This document shows, piece by piece, positions 38,064-46,562 of a DNA stretch of 64,000 bases. The stretch is taken from positions 189,944 through 253,943 of the forward strand of contig NZ_JOFQ01000013.1 in NCBI RefSeq assembly GCF_000718305.1. The letters run 5' to 3'. Within the stretch, counting starts at the first letter, position 1, and every line of letters starts with the position of its first letter. This DNA is from Streptomyces niger (GTDB lineage: Bacteria; Actinomycetota; Actinomycetes; Streptomycetales; Streptomycetaceae). The notes beneath the pieces are model-generated. The model did not search any database and was not told where the DNA came from. It worked only from the letters and a program-made list of their open reading frames with translations. The translations under genes were made by a program, and so were the position numbers.

Positions 38064-39110
38064 ATGTCCGTGCCCGGCGGCCCCCGGCCGACCCTGGAGG
38101 CGGTGGCCGCGCTGGCCGGCGTCTCCCGCGCCACCGTCTCCCGCGTCGTCAACGGCGGCACCGGCGTCCGCACCGAGATCCGCGAGAAGGTCCGGCGCGC
38201 CGTCGACGAACTGGGATACGTCCCCAACAGCGCGGCCCGCTCGCTCGTCACCCGGCGCACCGGAGCCGTCGCCGTGATCATCGCCGAACCGGAGACCCGG
38301 GTCTTCTCCGACCCGTTCTTCGCCCAGCAGCTGCGCGGCATCGGCCGCGAACTGGCCGCCGCCGACACCCAGTTGCTGCTGCTGATGGTCGAGAGCGACC
38401 GGGACCACGAGCGCATCGGCCGCTACCTGGCCGGCGGGCACGTCGACGGCGCGCTGATGTTCTCGCTGCACCGCGCCGACCCGCTGCCCGCGATGGCCGG
38501 CGCCTCGGGACTGCCCACGGTCTTCGGCGGCCGCCCGGACTGGACGGACACCACCGGCCGTGCCGGCGCGGGGCCGCTGTACGTCGACACCGACAACCGC
38601 GACGGCGCGCGGCAGGCCGTACGCCACCTGCTCTCCCGAGGGCGGCGCCGCATCGCCGTCATCACCGGGCCGCTGGACCAAACCTCGGCCCAGGACCGGC
38701 TGGACGGCTACCGCGAAGCACTCGACGGGCCGGACGCGCCGGCCGCGGACGAGCGACTGGTCGCCGACGGCGGCTTCACCGCGGAGGGCGGCGAGCAGGC
38801 CATGGCCGCGCTGCTGGACGCCGTACCGGACCTCGACGCGGTCTTCGCCTGCTCCGACCTGATGGCCACCGGCGCCCTGCGCACGCTGCGCGCCCGCGGC
38901 CGGCGGGTCCCGCAGGACGTCGCCGTGGTCGGCTACGACGACCTCGCCCCGGCGGCCTGGGCCGATCCGCCGCTGACCACGGTCCGCCAGGACGTGGAGG
39001 GGATGGGCCGCATCATGGCCCGCCTCCTGCTGCGCCGCCTCGCCGCCCCCGGCATCCCCCTCTCCCCCGTCATCACCCCGGCCGAACTGGTGGTCCGCGA
39101 GTCCGGCTGA
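38064..39110 (+). CDS. LacI-family transcriptional repressor
   Basis: A 348-aa regulator. The N-terminal LacI helix-turn-helix (about residues 9-55: TLEAVAALAGVSRATVSRVVNG) is followed by the hinge helix (PNSAARSLVTRRT) and a periplasmic-binding-protein-like sugar domain (VDGALMFSLHR, TDNRDGARQAVRHLL, VAVVGYDDLAPAAW). A GGAGGAG RBS precedes the ATG. It is divergent from the GH64 glucanase with a perfect operator in between. The natural inference is substrate-inducible repression of the glucanase, with a beta-glucan oligosaccharide as the likely effector. Confidence 0.92.
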   Translation: MSVPGGPRPTLEAVAALAGVSRATVSRVVNGGTGVRTEIREKVRRAVDELGYVPNSAARSLVTRRTGAVAVIIAEPETRVFSDPFFAQQLRGIGRELAAADTQLLLLMVESDRDHERIGRYLAGGHVDGALMFSLHRADPLPAMAGASGLPTVFGGRPDWTDTTGRAGAGPLYVDTDNRDGARQAVRHLLSRGRRRIAVITGPLDQTSAQDRLDGYREALDGPDAPAADERLVADGGFTAEGGEQAMAALLDAVPDLDAVFACSDLMATGALRTLRARGRRVPQDVAVVGYDDLAPAAWADPPLTTVRQDVEGMGRIMARLLLRRLAAPGIPLSPVITPAELVVRESG

Positions 39111-39127
39111 CGCCCCACCGCCCGCCG

Positions 39128-39148
39128 CGGAGCGGCCGCACCGCTCCG
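39128..39148 (+). terminator. Hairpin after the LacI gene
   Basis: CGGAGCGG and CCGCTCCG pair around CCGCA, 18 bp beyond the stop at 39110. Confidence 0.6.
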
Positions 39149-39201
39149 GCCCGGTCTCCCGTGGCGGCGGCCGGGCGTCGCCACGGGTAGCGTTCGACGC
39201 C

Positions 39202-40863
39202 ATGGGGTCGGAAGTGATGAGCGAAGCCGAGATCACGGTACGCCGGGCGCTGCAGCTGCCCGCGCTGCGGCGCGGGCTGCCCGAGGTGATCACCGGCGAG
39301 GACGGGCTGGATCGCGCGGTCCGCTGGGTGCACGCCGGCGAGGTCCCCAACATCGCCTCGCTGCTCAAGGGCGGCGAGCTGCTGCTGACCACCGGCCTCG
39401 GGCTCGGCGCCCGCCCCTCCGAGCAGCGGGCCTTCGTCCGCAAGCTCGCGGAGCGCGGGATCGCCGCGCTCGTCGTGGAGCTGGGCGCCCGCTTCGAGTC
39501 GCTGCCCACCGCGCTGGTCGAGAGCGCCCGCGCCTGCGGCCTGCCGCTGATCGCGCTGCACCGCGAGGTGCCGTACGTCTCGGTCACCGAGGAGATCCAC
39601 ACCGAGATCGTCAACAGCCACTACACGCTGATGCGCCGCGCCGACGAGGTGCTGCGCCGCTGTACGGACGTCCTGCTGCGCGGCGGCGGCGCCCCCGAAG
39701 TGCTGCGGCTGCTCGCCGCCTTCACCGGCAACCCGCTCTGCCTGGAGGCCCCGGACGGCAGCCCGCTGTACGCCGCGGGCCCGGACGACGGCGGCGCGGC
39801 CGACGCCGAGCCGCTCCAGGCATGGGAAGGCCTGCGCGAGAAGGGCCTGCGGGTGGACGTGCCCGGCGGCGGCCACGGCCCCGACGCCGTACGGGCCCGG
39901 CTCGTCCTGCTCCCCGTCAACGCGGCCCTCGCGCCCGTCCACCGCATCGCCGCCGAACGCGCCGCCGACCTGCTCGCCGTCGTCATGCTCCAGTCCCGCC
40001 AGGAGGAGGGGCTGGCGGCGCGCGGCCGCGGCGACTTCCTCGCCGACCTCGCCGAGGGCCGGATCTCCGCCGCCGAGGCGCCGGGCCAGGCCCGGCTGCT
40101 GGGCTTCCGGCCCGGTGCGGCGGCGCTGCTGCCGGTGGTGATGCGGCTGCCGTCCGGGCTGCCCACGGCGGCCGGCTGGGCGCTGCTCGCCCAGACGCTG
40201 CGCGAGGAGCTGGCCACGCTCGGCGCGCCCGTCCTGCTCGGCGTGCGCCCCGTGGAGGGGCGGGTACCGCTGGTGGTCGGGGTGCGCGAGGGCCAGGACC
40301 GGGACGGCGTGGCCGACCGGATCGCGGAGGCCCTGCGGGCCGGCGTCGTACGGGCAGGGCTGGACCGCCCGGCGGCGCAGCGCCCCGTCGTCGTGGTCGG
40401 CGTGCCCGGCGACTGGGCCGCGACCGGCCCCGGCCTGCGGCACGCCGCGGAGGCCGCGGCCGCGGCGCAGGGGCTGACGCCGCGCCTGTGGTACGACGCG
40501 CGGCGGCTCGACATCGAACTCCTGCTGTGGCGGATGCGGGAGCACGGCGAGGAGGGCATGCTCACCGACTTCGTCGAGCGCGCGATCGGCCCGCTGCTGG
40601 TCCACGACCGCACCGCGCGCCAGCCGCTGCTGCCCACCCTGGAGGCGTACCTCGCCAGCGCGGGCCGCAAGGCCGAGACGTCTCGCGATCTGAACGTCAA
40701 CCGCCAGACCCTCTACGACCGCCTCGCCCGGATCTCCCAGCTCCTCGGCACCGACCTGGACGACCCGCAGACGGTGCTGGGGCTCCGGCTGGCGCTGCAC
40801 GCGCGGCGCCACACGGAGCGCGGCCAGCGGTACGCGCGCCTGCCGCTCGGGAGGCCGGGCTGA
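39202..40863 (+). CDS. PucR-family transcriptional regulator
   Basis: A 553-aa protein with the three-part PucR layout. The N-terminal PucR/DUF domain (about 5-140) contains RAVRWVHAGEVPNIASLLKGGELLLTT-type sequence. A central GGDEF-like region lies at about 300-430. The C-terminal PucR helix-turn-helix (about 470-540) has FVERAIGPLLVHD, TLEAYLASAGRKAETSRDLN and VNRQTLYDRLARI. Such regulators control purine or amine catabolism; no target gene is adjacent, and the following gene encodes a small membrane protein. Its stop codon forms the first three bases of a 16-bp palindrome. Confidence 0.9.
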   Translation: MGSEVMSEAEITVRRALQLPALRRGLPEVITGEDGLDRAVRWVHAGEVPNIASLLKGGELLLTTGLGLGARPSEQRAFVRKLAERGIAALVVELGARFESLPTALVESARACGLPLIALHREVPYVSVTEEIHTEIVNSHYTLMRRADEVLRRCTDVLLRGGGAPEVLRLLAAFTGNPLCLEAPDGSPLYAAGPDDGGAADAEPLQAWEGLREKGLRVDVPGGGHGPDAVRARLVLLPVNAALAPVHRIAAERAADLLAVVMLQSRQEEGLAARGRGDFLADLAEGRISAAEAPGQARLLGFRPGAAALLPVVMRLPSGLPTAAGWALLAQTLREELATLGAPVLLGVRPVEGRVPLVVGVREGQDRDGVADRIAEALRAGVVRAGLDRPAAQRPVVVVGVPGDWAATGPGLRHAAEAAAAAQGLTPRLWYDARRLDIELLLWRMREHGEEGMLTDFVERAIGPLLVHDRTARQPLLPTLEAYLASAGRKAETSRDLNVNRQTLYDRLARISQLLGTDLDDPQTVLGLRLALHARRHTERGQRYARLPLGRPG

Positions 40864-40876
40864 GTACGCGTACTCA
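40861..40876. promoter_or_regulatory. 16-bp perfect palindrome, candidate operator
   Basis: TGAGTACGCGTACTCA is fully self-complementary. It overlaps the PucR stop codon and lies 35 bp upstream of the start of the next gene, a good position for repression of that gene. The regulator that binds it cannot be named. Confidence 0.6.
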
Positions 40877-40910
40877 GGCGGCTGCGGGTGCCGGACGCGA
40901 CACTGCGGCC

Positions 40911-41375
40911 ATGACCTCGGCCATGACCTCAGCGCCCGCAGCGTCCCCTCCTCCGCGTCTCCACTGGTTCGCGGACCTCTTCCTCGCGCTGTTCCTGCTC
41001 GCGGTGGACGCGGGGCTGCTGTTCGTCATCTGGTTCGGGGCGGCGATGTACGCGTGGCGAAAAGGCGGCTCGGGGGACGACTTCGCCGCGGCCGCGGACG
41101 CGGCGGCGGACGCGACGGTCGGGGGGCTGATCGCCGTCGGCGTCCTCGCGGTGCTCACCGCGGTGGCCTCCTACCGGCTCTTCCGCACCCGGCGGCCGAT
41201 CGCCGCGGTCGCCCAGGCCGTGGCGGCCGCGGTGCTGGTTTTCGGGGCGCTGGCCGGCGCCGCGCTGGAGTACCACGAGAGGCACCGGAAGACCGTTTCC
41301 CCGGCCGAGCACCGAGGGCCGGTCGGCTGCCGCAGCGGCGGCGACAGCGGAGAGTGCCGCGACTCCGGCGGCTGA
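40911..41375 (+). CDS. Small three-helix membrane protein
   Basis: A 154-aa protein of unknown function with three hydrophobic segments: FADLFLALFLLAVDAGLLFVIWF (about 20-42), GGLIAVGVLAVLTAVASY (about 71-88) and AVAQAVAAAVLVFGALAGAAL (about 98-118). A hydrophilic tail containing two Cys (CRSGG ... GECRD) follows. Several actinobacterial small membrane proteins have this layout. The ATG at 40911 is chosen because the hydrophobic part follows directly; no clear RBS is seen. It may be expressed with the PucR gene or from a promoter governed by the palindrome at 40861-40876. Confidence 0.65.
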   Translation: MTSAMTSAPAASPPPRLHWFADLFLALFLLAVDAGLLFVIWFGAAMYAWRKGGSGDDFAAAADAAADATVGGLIAVGVLAVLTAVASYRLFRTRRPIAAVAQAVAAAVLVFGALAGAALEYHERHRKTVSPAEHRGPVGCRSGGDSGECRDSGG

Positions 41376-41388
41376 CCCGCGGCGCCGC

Positions 41389-42513
41389 TCAGTCCCGGGC
41401 CTGCTGCAGCTCGTCGTAGACGCTCAGCACCTGCGCGACCGTGTCGTCCTCGGTCGGCCAGCCGGCGGCCTGGGCCCGCCCGGCGTCGGTGAGGGCCGTC
41501 CGCCGGGCCGGCTCGTCGAGCAGCTCCACGACCGTGCGGGAGAGCAGGGGCGCGTCACCGTACGGGACCAGTTCGGCGGCCCGGCCGACCAGTTCGCGGG
41601 TGCCGCCGACATCCGTGGCGACCAGCGGGATGCCGGCGCGCAGCGCCTCCTGGGCGAGTACCGAGCGGGCCTCCCAACGCGCCGTCGCCAGCACCAGGTC
41701 GGCGGCGGCCAGCAGCCCCGGCACGTCCTCGCGCCGCCCGAGCAGCAGCACCGGCAGCCCCTCCGCGTCGATGCGCTGCTGCAGCGCGGGCCGTAGCGGC
41801 CCCTCCCCCGCGACGGCGACGAGCGGCTGCGGATCGCGGCCGCACCAGCCGTGCGCGGCGTCCAGCAGCATGTCGTGGCCCTGGTGCGCGTCCAGCCGGC
41901 CGACGGTGAGCAGCAGCGGCCGGCCCAGCGCGCCCAACTCCGCGCGCCGCTTCTCGCGCCGCCCCAGCTCCTGCGCGTACTCCTCGTCCGTACGCGGCCG
42001 CGGGCCGGCCGGCGGCGCCAGCCGCGCGTCCCGGGCGCCCCGCTCGCGGGCCCGGCCGACCAGTTCGACACAGGAGCCCAGCACCACCGCGGCGGCCCGC
42101 GCCACCCGGCGTTCCAGCAGCCGCGTCACCTGGGCCCGCGCGCCCTCGCTGTGCACCTTGGTGTGCCAGGTGACCACGAGGGGGACGCGCCGGCCGCGCA
42201 GCGCGAGGGAGGCCCGTAGCCCGGCGTGCAGGCCGTGCGCGTGCACCACGTCGGCGTCCGCGCAGGCGGCGCGGAGCGCGGCGATGCTCCCGGGGTCCGT
42301 GCGCGGTGGGATCCGTTCGAAGCGCGCGCCCACGCCCGTGAAGCCGTACGTGTCCTCGGCGTCGGACGCGGCGCAGACCGTCACCCGTACCCCGCGCGCA
42401 ACGAGGCCCGCCGACAGCGCGTGCACATGGGCGGCGCTGCCGGCACTGCCGCGGCCCAGCACCTGGACCGTGCGCAACGAGGGCGCGGGCGGCGGGGCGG
42501 GTGTGCTGCTCAC
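41389..42513 (-). CDS. GT4-family glycosyltransferase
   Basis: A 374-aa GT-B glycosyltransferase. The N-terminal domain has the acceptor loop GRGSAGSAAHVHALSAGL. The C-terminal donor domain has LLLTVGRLDAHQGHDMLL (about residue 195), and ARSVLAQEALRAGIPLVATD holds a modified E-x7-E motif. It is probably part of cell-envelope glycan or lipid glycosylation. Start GTG 42513. It is next to a MraY/WecA-like gene and recN, a neighbourhood conserved in Streptomyces as I recall. No function is assigned. Confidence 0.85.
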   Translation of the reverse strand: MSSTPAPPPAPSLRTVQVLGRGSAGSAAHVHALSAGLVARGVRVTVCAASDAEDTYGFTGVGARFERIPPRTDPGSIAALRAACADADVVHAHGLHAGLRASLALRGRRVPLVVTWHTKVHSEGARAQVTRLLERRVARAAAVVLGSCVELVGRARERGARDARLAPPAGPRPRTDEEYAQELGRREKRRAELGALGRPLLLTVGRLDAHQGHDMLLDAAHGWCGRDPQPLVAVAGEGPLRPALQQRIDAEGLPVLLLGRREDVPGLLAAADLVLATARWEARSVLAQEALRAGIPLVATDVGGTRELVGRAAELVPYGDAPLLSRTVVELLDEPARRTALTDAGRAQAAGWPTEDDTVAQVLSVYDELQQARD

Positions 42514-42661
42514 GAGTGCGGGGGCTCCTGGATCGGCGTGCGGAGGTGGGGCGGGCGGGAGCGCTGCGCCCAGAATGCCAGCCCGTGCCCTCCGTGGGGC
42601 ACCGATGACAAGCCGTTGTGCCGCTGCTGCGCGTCAGCGGCCCGCCGGGACCACTCCCATG

Positions 42662-42675
42662 GGGGACATGTCCCC
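42662..42675. promoter_or_regulatory. 14-bp palindrome upstream of the GT4 gene
   Basis: GGGGACATGTCCCC is fully self-complementary and lies about 150 bp upstream of the GT4 start, 62 bp beyond the stop of the MraY-like gene. It may be an operator or the stem of a weak terminator; neither is proven. Confidence 0.35.
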
Positions 42676-42737
42676 TTGTGTACGGCTGTTCCGGACGCAC
42701 CGCGGTGGCGCGGGCGGACGCGAGCGCGCCGGGGCGG

Positions 42738-43529
42738 TCACCCGACGAGGACGCCCGCCGCCGCGGCCCGGCTGACGCCGTCGCCCGAGGCAGCGGCGGC
42801 GGTCAGCGCGGCGGCGTGGGCCAGCAGGCCCGGCCGGCCGTTGGTGGCGGCGATCGCCAGTCCGAGGGCCGCGCCCAGGGCGTGCGCCCCGGCGTCCCCG
42901 AGCATGGTGCGCTCACCGAGGTCGTCGGCGAGCAGTGCGGCGGCCGCGCCCACGGGTGCGGCGGCCGGTACGCCGTCCGGCCCGCGGCGCAGCAGTCCCG
43001 GGACGCCGAGCGCGAGGACCGCCCCGGCCGCCCGGCCGGGGCGCACGTCCACCAGATTCACGAAGTGGGCCGAGCCCGCGATCACCACGCCGGCCAGGAA
43101 CCGGTCGGCCGGGCGGTCCTTGAGGAGCGCGCCCGCCGCGAGGCCGGCGGCACCGATGCCGAAGAGCTTGACCGCGCCGCTGGTGATCTCGCCGCGACGC
43201 AGTGCGGACAGGTGGGCACGGAAGCCGCGCCGGGGATCGTCCGCGCCCGCCACGTCGTCGTACGCGCCGCAGCCGCCGGCCGCCAGCACGGCCAGCGTGC
43301 CCGCCGTACGGACCCGGCCGGGCAGTCCGGGCGCGGTCGCGACGGCGGCGGCAGCGCCCAGCGCCGCGGCCGGGCCGCCGTACAGGTCGACGCCGCGGCC
43401 CGCGTAGTTCTTGCGCTGCCAGCGCGCGCTGCCGCCCGGTGGCCGCCGCCGCAGCCCCGTGTACGCGGCGCGGGCGGCGCCGGCCGCGGTCAGCAGCACC
43501 GCGAGGCGCGCCGTGCCACCGCCCTTCAT
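42738..43529 (-). CDS. MraY/WecA-like membrane protein (polyprenyl-phosphate sugar-1-phosphate transferase fold)
   Basis: A 263-aa polytopic membrane protein, shorter than typical MraY (about 350). Several marks of the family are visible: KNYAGRGVDLYGG near residue 40, GAYDDVAGADD (about 88) in place of the DD Mg2+ motif, FVNLVDVRPGRA (about 158) resembling the N-x2-D motif, and TMLGDAGAHALG (about 211) like the GDSGS region. It could transfer a sugar-phosphate to undecaprenyl phosphate, but the shortened length leaves activity open. The neighbouring GT4 gene would be a natural next step in a pathway. Start ATG 43529. Confidence 0.68.
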   Translation of the reverse strand: MKGGGTARLAVLLTAAGAARAAYTGLRRRPPGGSARWQRKNYAGRGVDLYGGPAAALGAAAAVATAPGLPGRVRTAGTLAVLAAGGCGAYDDVAGADDPRRGFRAHLSALRRGEITSGAVKLFGIGAAGLAAGALLKDRPADRFLAGVVIAGSAHFVNLVDVRPGRAAGAVLALGVPGLLRRGPDGVPAAAPVGAAAALLADDLGERTMLGDAGAHALGAALGLAIAATNGRPGLLAHAAALTAAAASGDGVSRAAAAGVLVG

Positions 43530-43629
43530 CGCCCCACCCCTGCCGCCGTCGGCAGGCCGACGTACGCGGCACGAGCCCGCCCGGCCGTCGCCGGCGGTCC
43601 CCCGCAGCGCATCGCTCCGACGCCGCGTG

Positions 43630-45381
43630 TCATCGTCCGTCCCTCGCCGTCTCCAGCAGTTCCTCGGCGTGCGCGCGGGCCGTCTCGGAGTCTTCCTGGC
43701 CCGCGAGCATGCGGGAGAGTTCGCGGATGCGGTCCTCGCCTTCCAGGACGGTGACGCCGCTGCGGGTGACCGAGCCGTCGTTGGTCTTCTCGACCAGCAG
43801 CTGGCGGTCGGCGAACGCGGCGACCTGCGGGAGGTGGGTGACGACCACGACCTGCGCGGAGCGGGCCAGCCGGGCGAGCCGGCGGCCGACCTCGACCGCG
43901 GCCTTGCCGCCGACGCCCGCGTCCACCTCGTCGAAGAGGTAGGTCGGCACCGGGTCGGAGCCGGCGAAGACCACCTCGATGCCGAGCATCACGCGGGAGA
44001 GCTCACCGCCGGAGGCGCCCTTGGCGATCGGCCGGGGCTGCGCGCCGGGGTGCGGGGCGAGGAGCAGCTCGACCTCGTCGGCGCCGGCCGGCCCGTAGGC
44101 GACGTTGCGGCCGCCGACCTCGACGCCGTCCGCGTCCTCGGCGACCTCGGTCTGCCGGATCTCCACGCTCACCCGGGCGTGCGGCATGGCCAGTTCGGCC
44201 AGCTCCGTGGTGACGGCGGCGGCGAACCGCTCGGCCGACGCCACCCGCGCGTCGGTCAGCGCCTGCGCCAGCTCGCCCAGTTCGGCGCGGAGCGCGTCGC
44301 GTTCGGCGGTCAGCTCGCCGATCCGGTCGTCGTCGCCCTCCAGCTCCGCGAGGCGCGCGGCGCTCTGCTCGGACCAGGCGAGGACGGCCGCGATGTCCTC
44401 GCCGTACTTGCGGGTGAGGCCGGTCAGCGCGGCCCGGCGCTCCTCGACGGCGGCCAGCCGCAGCGGGTCGGCGTCCAGCCCGTCCCCGTAACCGGCCAGC
44501 TCGCCGGCCACGTCGGACAGCAGGATGCCGATCTCGCCGAGCCGGTCGGTGAGCCCGGCCAGCACCGGGTCGTGGCTGCGGACCGCCTCCAGTGCGCGGT
44601 GCGCCCCGGCGACCAGGGTGGTGGCGTCGACGCCCTCGGGGTCCGCCGGGTCGCCCGCGAGCGCCGCGTGCGCCGCGTTCGCGGCGGAGGCGAGGGCCTC
44701 GGCGTGGCCGAGCCGCTCGGCCTCGGCGGCCAGTTCGGTGTCCTCGCCCGCCACCGGCTCGACGGCGGCGATCTCCTCCAGGCCGAAGCGGAGCAGGTCC
44801 GCCTCCTGGGCGCGCTCGCGGGCCCTGGTGGTCAGCTCGTCCAGCTCGGCGGCCACGTCCCGGAGCCTGCGGTAGGCGGCGGTGTACTTCTCCAGGGGGA
44901 CCGAGACGGCGTCCCCGGCGTAACGGTCCAGGGCCTGGCGCTGCCGGGCCGGCCGCAGCAGCCCCTGCTGGTCGGTCTGGCCGTGCACGGCCACCAGGTC
45001 GTCCGCCAACTCCCCCAGCAGTCCGACCGGCACGGACCGCCCCCCGACATGCGCCCGGGAGCGGCCTTCGGCGGAGACCGTACGGCTGATGAGCAGCGCG
45101 CCGTCGTCCAGCTCGGCGCCGGCCTCCTCGGCGCGGAGCGCGGCCGGCGCGTCGGGGCCGACCGTGATGCGGCCCTCCACCACCGCCGATTTGGCCCCGA
45201 TGCGTACCAGCGCGGGGTCGGCACGGCCGCCCAGCAGCAGGCCGAGGCTGGTGACGACCATCGTCTTGCCCGCGCCCGTCTCGCCCGTCACCGCCGTGAA
45301 ACCGGGGGACAGCTCGATGACGGCATCGTCGATGACGCCCAGGGACCGGATCCGCATCTCCTCCAACACGGATACGACCAT
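43630..45381 (-). CDS. recN: DNA repair protein RecN
   Basis: A 583-aa SMC-like ATPase of double-strand-break repair. The N-terminal Walker A is GETGAGKTMV (about residue 35), the coiled-coil arm occupies about 150-390, and the C-terminal half has the signature and the Walker B TYLFDEVDAGVGG (about residue 485) followed by VVVVTHLPQVAAFAD. The length fits the family. The ATG at 45381 starts MVVSVLEEMRI; an internal ATG nine codons in is also possible. The upstream gap separates it from nadK, but both lie on the minus strand in the usual actinobacterial order. Confidence 0.95.
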   Translation of the reverse strand: MVVSVLEEMRIRSLGVIDDAVIELSPGFTAVTGETGAGKTMVVTSLGLLLGGRADPALVRIGAKSAVVEGRITVGPDAPAALRAEEAGAELDDGALLISRTVSAEGRSRAHVGGRSVPVGLLGELADDLVAVHGQTDQQGLLRPARQRQALDRYAGDAVSVPLEKYTAAYRRLRDVAAELDELTTRARERAQEADLLRFGLEEIAAVEPVAGEDTELAAEAERLGHAEALASAANAAHAALAGDPADPEGVDATTLVAGAHRALEAVRSHDPVLAGLTDRLGEIGILLSDVAGELAGYGDGLDADPLRLAAVEERRAALTGLTRKYGEDIAAVLAWSEQSAARLAELEGDDDRIGELTAERDALRAELGELAQALTDARVASAERFAAAVTTELAELAMPHARVSVEIRQTEVAEDADGVEVGGRNVAYGPAGADEVELLLAPHPGAQPRPIAKGASGGELSRVMLGIEVVFAGSDPVPTYLFDEVDAGVGGKAAVEVGRRLARLARSAQVVVVTHLPQVAAFADRQLLVEKTNDGSVTRSGVTVLEGEDRIRELSRMLAGQEDSETARAHAEELLETARDGR

Positions 45382-45467
45382 ACGAGGTCAGCGCCCGACC
45401 CGCGATGTCCTCCCCACCCCATACCTGGGTGTATTCGGGAAAACCGGCACCATCATTCAGCCCGTCC

Positions 45468-45497
45468 GGGGGCACCTCCCAGCGGTAGCCGGGGGAG
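45468..45497. repeat. Streptomyces-type intergenic palindromic repeat (partial)
   Basis: GGGGGCACCTCCC then AGCGGTAGCC then GGGGGAG resembles the short palindromic element scattered between genes of many Streptomyces genomes (complement of 'CCCAGC...GGGAGGTGCCCCC'). Recognition is from memory, and the copy is single in this window. Confidence 0.4.
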
Positions 45498-45587
45498 TTT
45501 GAGCACAAACGTCCGGACCCGAGCCAGGTCAACGAGGAGCGGTGCACCGTGGCGCCACCACCATCGTCGGCCGACCCGCCTCGCGGG

Positions 45588-46562
45588 CTAGTGCGGCGCT
45601 CCGCGCCACCCCGCCACCGGCAGGGCGAACTTGGCCACCAGGCGGTCGGTGAAGGAGGCGTGGTGGAGGCGGGCCAGACGGACCGGGACGGCGCCCCGGC
45701 GGACCTCCACGCGGGCGCCGGCGGGCAGTTCGACCGAGCGGCTGCCGTCGCACCACAGGACGCCGTGCGGGGTCTTGGGCTGGACCTCCACCGCCAGGAC
45801 GGACTCCGGGGAGGTGACGAGCGGCTTGGCGAACAGGGCGTGCGCGCTGATCGGCACCATCAGCAGCGCCTCGACCTCCGGCCAGACCACCGGGCCGCCC
45901 GCGGAGAACGCGTACGCGGTCGAGCCGGTCGGCGTCGCGCAGACCACGCCGTCGCAGCCGAAGCGGGAGACCGGGCGGCCGTCGACCTCGGTGACGACCT
46001 CCAGCATCCGCTCCCGCGCGGCCTTCTCCACCGACGCCTCGTTCAGCGCCCAGTCCCGGTGCACCACCGTGCCGTTGTTGCGGACCAGCACGTCGAGGGT
46101 CATCCGCTCCTCGACCTCGTAGGAGCGGGTCACCACCCGGTCCACGACCTTGTCCAGGTCGTCCCGCTCGGCCTCGGCGAGGAACCCGACCCGGCCGAGG
46201 TTGACGCCGAGCATCGGGACGCCGGAGGTCCGGGCGAAGTCGGCGCCGCGCAGCAGCGTCCCGTCCCCGCCCAACACCACGAGCAGTTCACAGCCCTCGG
46301 CCGCGCCCTGTTCGGTGGCCACCTGCTCCACGGAGTCCGGCAGCGGCAGATCGGCGGCCTCGGCCGCCAGCACGCGGACGCCGATGCCGCAGCGCAGCAG
46401 TCCCTGGACGACCAGTTCGGCGCTGCGTACGGCCGCGGCCCGGCCGGTGTGGGTGAGCAGGAACACCGTACGGGTCCCGCCGGCGAGCGGCTCGGGAGCG
46501 GGCACGGAGACCGTTCCGGTCTGCGGGTCCTGCGGTGCTTCGGACGTTCCAGATGTGGTCAA
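45588..46562 (-). CDS. nadK: NAD kinase
   Basis: A 324-aa enzyme that phosphorylates NAD to NADP using ATP or polyphosphate. The family motifs are VVLGGDGTLLRGADFA (GGDG, about residue 98), the second conserved block CDGVVCATPTGSTAYAFSAGGP (about residue 200, NAD site) and VNLGRVGFLAE. The TTG at 46562 overlaps the tlyA stop by 4 bp and is preferred, although the first ~35 residues are poorly conserved and a later start is possible. Part of the tlyA-nadK-recN gene order common to actinobacteria. Confidence 0.93.
   Translation of the reverse strand: MTTSGTSEAPQDPQTGTVSVPAPEPLAGGTRTVFLLTHTGRAAAVRSAELVVQGLLRCGIGVRVLAAEAADLPLPDSVEQVATEQGAAEGCELLVVLGGDGTLLRGADFARTSGVPMLGVNLGRVGFLAEAERDDLDKVVDRVVTRSYEVEERMTLDVLVRNNGTVVHRDWALNEASVEKAARERMLEVVTEVDGRPVSRFGCDGVVCATPTGSTAYAFSAGGPVVWPEVEALLMVPISAHALFAKPLVTSPESVLAVEVQPKTPHGVLWCDGSRSVELPAGARVEVRRGAVPVRLARLHHASFTDRLVAKFALPVAGWRGAPH

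Noticed and set aside
39822..40910. Possible N-terminal fusion to the small membrane protein at 40911
   Set aside because: The open frame is a shadow of the PucR gene with Arg/Pro/Gly-rich translation; the membrane helices begin after the ATG at 40911.
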